Source: JBHELT01 sp046262935 (GTDB lineage: Bacteria; Actinomycetota; CADDZG01; JAHWKV01). Taken from it: a stretch of DNA of 5,277 bases. The notes beneath the pieces were generated by a model. The model made no database searches, was not told where the DNA came from, and saw only the letters and a program-made list of their open reading frames with translations. This document shows positions 1-4,930 of the stretch, piece after piece. The DNA lies in assembly GCA_046262935.1 (NCBI GenBank), contig JBHELT010000092.1, forward strand, positions 1 through 5,277, read 5' to 3'. The position numbers and the translations under genes were made by a program. How positions within the stretch are numbered: position 1 is the first letter of the stretch; each line of letters starts with the position of its first letter.

Positions 1-42
1 TCCTTATATATGAACCCTGCCCTCGCGGGCGTCACGGTTCCG

Positions 43-330
43 CTATCCGGCAGCGGCTAGTTGGCGCACTTTCTTCTTCGGTCGGTTGCGAACCAGGTCG
101 TGATTGGCCTGGAGATTGATCCAAAACTCGGGTGTAGTCCCCAGCGCTCCAGCAAGGAGCCATGCGGTTTCCGGGGTCACGCCACGCTTGGCTCGGACAA
201 GTTCATTGATGCGCTGGACAGGGATGGCGAGATGTTCGGCCAACGCCACCTGAGTGATACCCAATGGCTTTAAGAACTCTTGGAGGAGCACCTCCCCCGG
301 GTGGGTTGGAATTCGGTTCTTCGGCAGCAT
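43..330 (-). CDS. higA: HigA-family antitoxin (XRE/HTH_3 DNA-binding protein)
   Basis: This 95-residue protein is the antitoxin of a type II toxin-antitoxin pair. By family knowledge it binds and blocks the HigB mRNA endonuclease and represses the operon through its helix-turn-helix. The sequence shows the HigA opening, with HPGEVLLQEFLKPLGIT at residues 10-26. The HTH follows at about residues 26-60 (Q27, the ALAEHL helix, then the INELVRAKRGVTPETA recognition segment), and then the typical LGTTPEFWINLQ tail at 63-74. A basic stretch (RPKKK, 83-87) lies near the C-terminus. The ATG start at 328-330 is supported by a GAGGAG Shine-Dalgarno 5 nt upstream, which overlaps the higB stop codon. The gene lies 9 bp downstream of higB, so the two are translationally coupled. 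Length and motifs are complete, and nothing suggests decay. Confidence 0.95.
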   Translation of the reverse strand: MLPKNRIPTHPGEVLLQEFLKPLGITQVALAEHLAIPVQRINELVRAKRGVTPETAWLLAGALGTTPEFWINLQANHDLVRNRPKKKVRQLAAAG

Positions 331-335
331 CGCTA

Positions 336-341
336 CTCCTC
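336..341 (-). promoter_or_regulatory. higA ribosome binding site overlapping the higB stop
   Basis: On the minus strand GAGGAG lies 5 nt before the higA ATG and overlaps the higB TGA at 340-342. This geometry fixes the higA start and implies translational coupling of antitoxin to toxin. Confidence 0.8.
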
Positions 342-630
342 AGTGATAGTCGTCGATCACGACATCGTAGGCATCCCCATTCTTCCAGCGAAAGACGATC
401 CTCCACTGGTCATTGATCCGGATGCTGTGCTTCCCGCGTAAGTCGCCCTTCAAGGCTTCCAGTCGATTGCCGGGAGGCACTCTCAAGTCGAGCAACTGGT
501 GAGCTGCATTCAGCATGTCCAATTTCCGCACTGCGACCGCCCGGATGTCCGATGGGATCCGACGAATCGTCGATCCGGTCTCACCGTGAAAGAGTGCCTG
601 GGTAGATCGATCGGCAAAGGAAGCGATCAA
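340..630 (-). CDS. higB: HigB-family toxin (RelE/ParE-like mRNA interferase)
   Basis: This 96-residue toxin has the RelE/ParE fold. By family knowledge HigB cleaves mRNA on the ribosome and is neutralised by HigA. Visible family signatures are MIASFAD at the N-terminus, the RKLDMLNAA helix at 35-43, LRVPPGNRLEALKGDL at 49-64, HSIRINDQWRIVFRW at 68-82, and the terminal DAYDVVIDDYH. The conserved basic residues K61, R71, R77 and R81 and the final His are candidate catalytic residues. The start is TTG at 628-630. It gives exactly the family N-terminus, and GGGAG sits 6 nt upstream (637-641 on the plus strand). The toxin-first order is characteristic of higBA. No in-frame damage is seen, so the module looks functional. 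Confidence 0.95.
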   Translation of the reverse strand: MIASFADRSTQALFHGETGSTIRRIPSDIRAVAVRKLDMLNAAHQLLDLRVPPGNRLEALKGDLRGKHSIRINDQWRIVFRWKNGDAYDVVIDDYH

Positions 631-636
631 CCAAGA

Positions 637-641
637 CTCCC
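637..641 (-). promoter_or_regulatory. higB ribosome binding site supporting a TTG start
   Basis: GGGAG on the minus strand lies 6 nt upstream of the TTG at 628-630. No ATG or GTG gives the expected MIxSF N-terminus, so this site decides the start. Confidence 0.7.
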
Positions 642-655
642 GATCACCAGACCAC

Positions 656-683
656 TTTACATGAATACACGGATATCATGCAA
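656..683 (-). promoter_or_regulatory. Candidate higBA promoter
   Basis: Reading the minus strand, TTGCAT (683-678) could be a -35 and TGTAAA (661-656) a -10, with a 16-bp spacer. Both match the consensus only moderately. The placement is right: the -10 is about 25 bp from the higB start, within an AT-rich patch. It overlaps the operator candidate at 678-690. Confidence 0.35.
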
Positions 684-690
684 GTTACAT
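678..690. promoter_or_regulatory. Imperfect palindrome, candidate HigA operator
   Basis: The 13-bp sequence ATGCAAGTTACAT is nearly palindromic (ATG.AA.TT.CAT with one mismatched pair around a central base). It lies about 48 bp upstream of higB and overlaps the candidate -35. HigA-type antitoxins usually autoregulate through such short palindromes. That this is the HigA site is inference from position and symmetry. Confidence 0.4.
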
Positions 691-905
691 CCATTTGACT
701 CGCTCCTGACCCTTCTCCTAGGCGCTTAAGAGTAAGACCAGTCACTACAAGGGCATGGGTCAAGGTTGCCTATCCGCTGCGACCGCGAGGACCTCGCCTC
801 CAGCGATTGATCGACGAGACGGAGCCCCGAGGACGTCATCATGGCGCTCCCGCAAGACACCCGGCCGCCGGTGGAAGGTCATGAAGCGGACTACGGCAGC
901 AATGA
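691..905. other. Gene-free stretch between higBA and the esterase remnant
   Basis: I find no reading frame here with recognisable protein character on either strand. The open frames are short, arginine-rich and unlike any family I know. The stretch holds a copy of GGGCATGGGTCAA at 751-763. Near its right end the plus-strand frame of the esterase remnant carries TGA stops at 882-884 and 903-905. A few family-like codons between those stops suggest the homology may begin slightly before 906. Confidence 0.5.
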
Positions 906-1505
906 GGTCAAAACGAACGCTTCGAGATCGCCGCGCGGCAATCTGGCCTCGGCGCAAGCTCCAGCGATATCTCTTCATCCAACAATGTTTACATCCGCTA
1001 TCCGTGCGGGGTTCACGACTGCCCGATCTGGCAGCAGCAGTTGGAAGAATCTTGGCAATTGCTCCGACGTTCGTGGGACTCTATGCGCCCATCCTCTTGG
1101 AACGTCCGTCTCGCCGATCAGCGATTCGATGTGTACGGATGGAGTTTCGTTGCCGACCGGGGCGTCCTCAATGATGGCGAGTGGACAGGAGGGCGCGCGC
1201 CGGAATTCCTATCGGTTTTATATAGCCCAAGCAGAGGCCTGAGGGTCACGGGTTCGGGAGACGAAACGGTGACAACATCGGCGATCTTCCGTCCGCTGCA
1301 ACGCGTCCTTGTGTCGATCGATGGGAACCCACGCGTGTCGGCATCCGCTGACCTCGACGGACGGCTGACGGTCGTCGTGCCGCTCGGCCAGGCGCACTCT
1401 TATCAGCAGTACACACCTCAAGGCAGAGTCGCCGAACTCGACCCGAACTACTGGACGACCGCAAAGGTGACTTTCCTTCCTGAGCCCAGCGCTATGGGCA
1501 GTTGA
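906..1505 (+). pseudogene. C-terminal remnant of an Ag85-like alpha/beta-hydrolase esterase
   Basis: The open frame encodes about 199 residues but lacks any plausible start. The first in-frame candidate is a TTG at 1041 without an RBS, and an in-frame TGA at 903-905 precedes the frame. It opens with QNERFEIAARQSGL, then VYIRYPCGVHDCPIWQQQLEESW. The second segment resembles the GTHSWPYWxxxL segment that carries the catalytic His of putative esterases (PF00756, Ag85-like); here that is H37 of the fragment, codon at 1014. From residue ~80 on (SRGLRVTGSG, VTTSAIFRP, VVVPLGQAHSYQQYTP, TTAKVTFLP) it matches a C-terminal beta-rich domain that I recall from actinobacterial esterases of this kind. The nucleophile-Ser half and any signal peptide are absent upstream. 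It is the only plus-strand gene-like frame and probably a decayed secreted esterase. The assignment comes from remembered motifs only. Confidence 0.6.
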
Positions 1506-1553
1506 GTGAGGCGACCACGAAGGTGATAGAAGCGGACGTCCCACCTCGGCAAA

Positions 1554-1594
1554 GGCGTGTCCATATCAACAATGGTATGTCCATTGGACGCGCC
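1554..1594. repeat. Inverted repeat with an alternative inner hairpin, between converging frames
   Basis: GGCGTGTCCA (1554-1563) pairs with TGGACGCGCC (1585-1594) over 10 bp with one G-T wobble. Inside and overlapping it, CAATGG (1570-1575) pairs with CCATTG (1581-1586) over a 5-nt loop, so the two hairpins compete. TGTCCAT also occurs twice as a direct repeat (1558-1564, 1578-1584). The element lies about 70 bp beyond the stop of the minus-strand response regulator and 49 bp beyond the plus-strand esterase remnant. It could be a bidirectional terminator without a clear T-run, or a protein-binding site. Confidence 0.5.
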
Positions 1595-1665
1595 TAGGTC
1601 AATCGGATGGAGAGCAAAGCGAGAACTGTCGTTCGACTGAACCAGCGCGCCAACCCAAAGAACTG

Positions 1666-2049
1666 TTAAGCCGCGGCGTCCAGACCCAGCATGCGTTGCA
1701 CTGTACCCAGCAACTTCTGAAGGTCCGACTTCGAAAGGAACTCATCGATGGCCGGCTCAATGCGTGCCTCTTCCTTCAGATCGAATGCAGTGAAGAGCAG
1801 GATCTTTGCATCGGGAGCGGCGTCTTTCAACATCGGTGCTGCCTGCAACCCCATCACATCTCCCTGTATGGAGTGATCGAGGATTATCAAACCAGGCCCC
1901 ATTTGCCTCGCAAGCTCGATGGCTTCTTGTGCCGAGGTAGCTTCTCCGGCTATCTCGATGCGAGGGTCGCCCATGAGTTGCAACCTGATAACCAGGCGGA
2001 TGTCTTCTTCATCCTCGACGAGCATGAGTACTCTTATTGTCTTGCTCAC
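1666..2049 (-). CDS. Single-domain response regulator (receiver domain only)
   Basis: This 127-residue CheY-like receiver has no output domain. Phosphotransfer residues are visible: the acidic pocket E12/D13 (LVEDEED), the phosphoacceptor D58 in GLIILDHS, the switch T87 in LLFTAFD, and K107 in FLSKSDL. The protein ends soon after the last helix, so it must act through a partner protein or as a phosphate relay rather than by binding DNA. The start is GTG at 2047-2049, preceded by a purine-rich AGAGAGAG. The ATG at 2023-2025 would cut into beta-strand 1 and is less likely. The gene overlaps the upstream histidine kinase by 41 bp in another frame, so the two are co-transcribed and probably translationally coupled. 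The kinase is the obvious phosphodonor (inference from context). Confidence 0.93.
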   Translation of the reverse strand: MSKTIRVLMLVEDEEDIRLVIRLQLMGDPRIEIAGEATSAQEAIELARQMGPGLIILDHSIQGDVMGLQAAPMLKDAAPDAKILLFTAFDLKEEARIEPAIDEFLSKSDLQKLLGTVQRMLGLDAAA

Positions 2050-3823
2050 TGCGACTCTCTCTAGACCAAGAGTCTAGAGCATTCCTTGGCAGACGCAAAC
2101 CAAACACTGCTCCGGATGGCTCATTGCGTTCATACCAGACATCACCACCAGCAACGCGAGCGAGACCCCGAACGATCGAAAGGCCAAGCCCCGTGCCCTG
2201 AGTCGAACTGCTCGTCTTTCTATCGGCTCTCTCGAACTTCCCGAACAATCGCGGCACGAGATCATCAGGAACACCCGGACCGTTATCCACGACGCGTATC
2301 TCCACGAAGCCATCCTCGGCGTTGGCCGTGAGCGAATAAGGCGGTGCGCCATGGATCGCCGAATTGCGCAAGTAATTGGCAAGCATCCTGTGTAGGTGGT
2401 CAGGGTCAACTTCTATGCGCAAGCCCGGCTGCACTGAGACATCGATCCGGGGGACTGATTCACCAAGATCCGAGATGGTCAGATCGATGGCCTCTTTCAG
2501 ATCGACGGCTTCGGTGTTGGGAATGATGGCTCCGCCCTCGATACGGGAAACCGTGAGCAGGTCTTCAACGAGCCTTTTGAGGTGAGTCACCTGCCGGTCC
2601 ATAGCTTTTAAGAACTTCCTCTTGTCTTGATCGGGGACGTCTTCCCAACGCATAAGCAGTGTGGTCGTGAACCCTTCTATGACGGTTATAGGGGTCCTCA
2701 AGTCATGCGAGGCGATGGCAACGAAGTCGCGCATAGCTTCCTTCTGTAGCCGTTCCCGTTCGAAAAGCTGGGCTTTAGCCAGCGCGAGGTCGGTGAGGAC
2801 GCCCAACGCTTTCAATGTATTGGCCTCGTCCTGACCGAAGAACGGAGCGTACGAGGAAGTCAGAAACGTAAGCCACCCCGAGGGGATAGGAACCCAGATC
2901 GAGTCGATCTCAGTGGCAACATCGTCAGACCTTTCCCGACGCTTGGCCCGCAAGCCGAGGCTTCGCAACCTCTCGTCATCGAGTTGGAATGATCCGATCA
3001 CGCCCAACGCAGAGTCGTAGAGCATCCCTGCCGTCGCGCCGATCATCCTTGTTGCCTGCGGAAGTAATCCGCTCGCAACCTCAGATGGCGAGGTTGCCTT
3101 CACAAGTTCTATCTCAGCAAGCCGAAGTGCCTGCTCATCCTTGCGTCGCCAAAGGGTTACCACCCATCTGGGCGTTGCGAACCCAAGGATGAAGAATGGG
3201 GCGACAAGTATCCCAAGGACCTGGGTGAATATCTGGAAGGCAGTGTGCTCGCTTGATGCTGCCGGGCGAGCACCGGAGATGATCAACAGGAGCGCGAATG
3301 CGACGGCTCCGAAACTCATGGTGCGCATGCGCCTGCGCGCCACGGTTGCCTGTCCCCTACCGGCCCTCCACAACCTGGTGCCGACAATGACGGATAGGAA
3401 GGTCCACTGAACCAGAAGCAAAAGGATGAAGTACTGGGTGGTGGCGTTCCTTGGTGCACCACGTGTTTGCAATCTCGGAATCAAAAACGTGTAGATGATT
3501 ACCGCCGCAGTCAGGCCGTTGGCGACCCAGTAGATGGATGCATACGGCCTGATGACGAAGACGCGGACGAACCGGTACAGGCAGTAGGGAAACAAAACCA
3601 ACGCGGCGAGGAGGAACTTCGCGGCCCAAATAGCCCAACTCGCATCGGAGTTCTGCGGCAGCAGCCGAGCAATGCCAACGACCAAAGCCAACGCGCCGAA
3701 AGTGGCCAGCAACCATCTTGATGGAGAATCTCTTCGAGAGCGCCAGACTCGAACAGATAGCAGTCCCAACGCCAGATACTCGACGAGCTGGATGTTGCGT
3801 AGGATGTCGTAAGCGTTGTCCAC
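2009..3823 (-). CDS. Membrane-bound GAF-like sensor histidine kinase
   Basis: This 604-residue kinase would autophosphorylate on His and pass phosphate to the receiver encoded just downstream. About seven hydrophobic segments fill residues 12-218 (near 12-24, 37-54, 62-82, 97-115, 130-148, 168-184, 196-216). A soluble GAF-like sensor region follows (about 236-352), then a short coiled linker. The H-box is FVAIASHDLRTP with H373. The HATPase_c domain shows the N-box N483/N487 (NYLRNSAIHG), G1 DNGPGVP at 513-519, an F-box LFGKF at 526-530, and G2 GTGLGLS at 543-549, all intact. The GTG at 3821-3823 is chosen because the N-terminus DNAYDILRNIQLVEY matches the start I recall in actinobacterial kinases of this type. 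Its RBS is weak. Two palindromes lie directly upstream (3835-3858, 3860-3873). The N-terminal module has no recognisable ligand motif, so the stimulus is unknown. Confidence 0.95.
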   Translation of the reverse strand: MDNAYDILRNIQLVEYLALGLLSVRVWRSRRDSPSRWLLATFGALALVVGIARLLPQNSDASWAIWAAKFLLAALVLFPYCLYRFVRVFVIRPYASIYWVANGLTAAVIIYTFLIPRLQTRGAPRNATTQYFILLLLVQWTFLSVIVGTRLWRAGRGQATVARRRMRTMSFGAVAFALLLIISGARPAASSEHTAFQIFTQVLGILVAPFFILGFATPRWVVTLWRRKDEQALRLAEIELVKATSPSEVASGLLPQATRMIGATAGMLYDSALGVIGSFQLDDERLRSLGLRAKRRERSDDVATEIDSIWVPIPSGWLTFLTSSYAPFFGQDEANTLKALGVLTDLALAKAQLFERERLQKEAMRDFVAIASHDLRTPITVIEGFTTTLLMRWEDVPDQDKRKFLKAMDRQVTHLKRLVEDLLTVSRIEGGAIIPNTEAVDLKEAIDLTISDLGESVPRIDVSVQPGLRIEVDPDHLHRMLANYLRNSAIHGAPPYSLTANAEDGFVEIRVVDNGPGVPDDLVPRLFGKFERADRKTSSSTQGTGLGLSIVRGLARVAGGDVWYERNEPSGAVFGLRLPRNALDSWSRESRSEQDNKSTHARRG

Positions 3824-3834
3824 GAAATGCTATC

Positions 3835-3858
3835 TTCGCACGGGAAGCATCGTGCGAA
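3835..3858. promoter_or_regulatory. Perfect 8-bp inverted repeat just upstream of the kinase start
   Basis: TTCGCACG (3835-3842) and CGTGCGAA (3851-3858) are exact inverted repeats around an 8-bp spacer. They begin 11 bp before the GTG of the histidine kinase. In RNA this would be a stable hairpin at the ribosome-binding region. In DNA it is a typical operator geometry for a dimeric regulator. Confidence 0.55.
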
Positions 3859-3859
3859 A

Positions 3860-3873
3860 CCGCAATATTGCGG
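3860..3873. promoter_or_regulatory. Perfect 14-bp palindrome CCGCAATATTGCGG
   Basis: This self-complementary 14-mer sits one base beyond the 3835-3858 inverted repeat and 36 bp upstream of the kinase GTG. Its AT core within GC arms fits a dimeric repressor or activator site, or part of the promoter. No clear -35/-10 pair could be assigned around it. Confidence 0.5.
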
Positions 3874-4014
3874 ACATCAGCACACACGACGGCGGAAATC
3901 TCCGCGACATATCCCGAAGTGTGCGTGGTCGAGTCGCATCTCGGGCTTTCGAGTCTGGGGATCGAGCGATCAATCAAATGATCAAAACAAGGATGGCAGT
4001 CTGCACGCTTATGC

Positions 4015-4298
4015 CTATGGGGCGTTACAGACCTCGATTGCGATCCGGATGGCATGAGCTACGAGATCCGATGTTCTTGAGTCTCGGAAGGAGTTCCTCG
4101 GCGGCCAGCCATGTATTGAGAAACAAGGTACGGTTCGAGACCCTCATTGGCGATATCGTGAAGGGCGACGATGATTGGGTGATCTCCGAGTTTGGCCATG
4201 GCTTGAGCCTCCTGCCGCTCGCGGGCCAACCATGACTCGTCAAGTCCTTGGGTCTGGATGACCGCGATTGCCACAATCCAGACCCGTCGAAACCTTGG
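4015..4298 (-). pseudogene. Frameshifted remnant of a Ser/Thr protein kinase domain
   Basis: Three reading frames, read in order on the minus strand, give consecutive pieces of a Hanks-type kinase domain. The first (about 4298-4104) holds VAIAVIQTQGLDE, then RERQEAQAMAKLGDHPIIVA and LEPYLVSQYMAG, which is the beta-3, alpha-C and hinge region. A shift then gives AAEELLPRLK (4105-4076). A second shift gives HAIRIAIEVCNAP (4056-4018), resembling helix E before the HRDLKP loop, which ends at an in-frame TAG (4015-4017). Another frame just beyond reads HRHKRADCH, perhaps a decayed catalytic loop. By remembered alignment to kinases with VAxALIKTEGLD, the beta-3 Lys position is Gln here. The glycine loop and the C-lobe are missing. 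Such kinase domains usually head large multidomain regulators, and none of that is left. Confidence 0.75.
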
Positions 4299-4471
4299 GG
4301 TTAAGCATTGTGCTGGGTCGGCAGAAGGTCAGCGATTAATCCTTTCGCGATCCAACGGCCATACCTCGGCAGGTTTCCATCGCTGTAGAAGGAGCCGGAC
4401 CCCAGGAAGAAGCTAGAGTTCTATATGAGCACTGCCCCCACGGGCATGGGTCAACCTCGCCTTGAACGACT
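4299..4471. other. Intergenic stretch without a recognisable gene
   Basis: I see no coding signal between the kinase and PIN-toxin remnants. The stretch contains the second copy of GGGCATGGGTCAA (4442-4454), just beyond the PIN stop codon on the minus strand. Confidence 0.5.
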
Positions 4472-4816
4472 TCAAGTCTTAAGGATGTGCATCTTCATAT
4501 CAGACAGGCGTGGCCATCCAGTGTCCGTAGTATCGACGAGGTCAGCTTCGATTACTTGCGCAGTGACAATCACGAGGCCATCAGGCAATCGAAGTATCGA
4601 TGGATACTTCGCTCTAACAACTGCAGCACGTCTCGCGATCCCGGGAGTCGCGTCAACAACTCGGATGCCAAGATCAAAGAGGACCTCTTCGACCTTGTCT
4701 ATGGCAACTGCGCTCTTCGCCGCGGGGGCAACCAAGCACTCCGCGTACGCGGAAACTGGAAGTAGCATTTGAGCGTCCTCTGAGAGTGCAAGTGTGTAAA
4801 GAGAAGATTTGAGGTA
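4472..4816 (-). pseudogene. N-terminally truncated VapC-like PIN-domain toxin
   Basis: From the ATG at 4766-4768 the frame gives 98 residues, and 16 more family-like codons extend it to 4816, where an in-frame TGA (4817-4819) closes it. PIN features are visible: LLPVSAYAECLVAP with acidic E10, IRVVDATPGIARRAAVVRAKY in the middle, LRLPDGLVIVTA with D63, and DTTDTGWP with D82, numbered from the ATG. In the family the active site needs four acidic residues, the first an Asp in an N-terminal LDxS strand. That strand and helix (roughly 20-25 residues) are not present in any frame upstream. No VapB-like antitoxin is adjacent. The protein would lack part of its metal site, so I call it a remnant. 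A shortened but expressed protein from the ATG cannot be excluded. Confidence 0.7.
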
Positions 4817-4880
4817 TCACACCTGGGTCAGACAACTCGTCCTCCGACGAAGCCATCGAAGGCTTGATTACTCGCGCGAA

Positions 4881-4910
4881 GAAGGCGCCACACCGATTCG
4901 AGGCGCCTTC
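4881..4910 (-). terminator. Strong GC-rich hairpin downstream of the membrane protein gene
   Basis: GAAGGCGCC (4881-4889) and GGCGCCTTC (4902-4910) form a perfect 9-bp stem with a 12-nt loop, starting 20 bp past the stop of the minus-strand gene at 4931. There is only a short TTCTTC and no full T-run after it on that strand. It may be a weak intrinsic terminator or an mRNA 3'-end stabiliser. Confidence 0.5.
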
Positions 4911-4930
4911 CACTTCATCGTTTCGATTGG

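Noticed and set aside
18..31. Short GCCC-TCGC-GGGC hairpin downstream of higA
   Set aside because: Only a 4-bp stem with no T-run on the minus strand, too weak to call a terminator.
755..1174. 139-residue plus-strand open frame rich in Arg, Pro and Ser
   Set aside because: No family resemblance and very arginine-rich composition. It overlaps the esterase remnant in a different frame, which has clear family motifs.
1218..1544. 108-residue minus-strand open frame opposite the esterase remnant
   Set aside because: It is antisense to the better supported frame, has no motifs, and has a composition typical of an antisense shadow.
3961..3990. AT-rich GATCAA repeats upstream of the kinase as promoter or DnaA-like cluster
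   Set aside because: No acceptable -35/-10 pair and no match to TTATCCACA-type boxes. The repeats are short and imperfect.
3357..4055. 232-residue minus-strand open frame overlapping the start of the histidine kinase
   Set aside because: It runs in a shifted frame over the kinase N-terminus and has no recognisable domain. Only its first ~30 codons might touch the decayed Ser/Thr kinase. It is a shadow frame.
4300..4306. GTTAAGC matching an integron attC core-like pattern (also at 1665-1671)
   Set aside because: No matching RYYYAAC partner at attC spacing and no imperfect palindromic body. The 1665 copy coincides with the response regulator stop codon.
4817..4930. Possible vapB antitoxin or missing PIN N-terminus upstream of the PIN remnant
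   Set aside because: All three minus-strand frames were read. None shows an antitoxin fold signature or the LDxS strand, and the stretch is mainly a hairpin.
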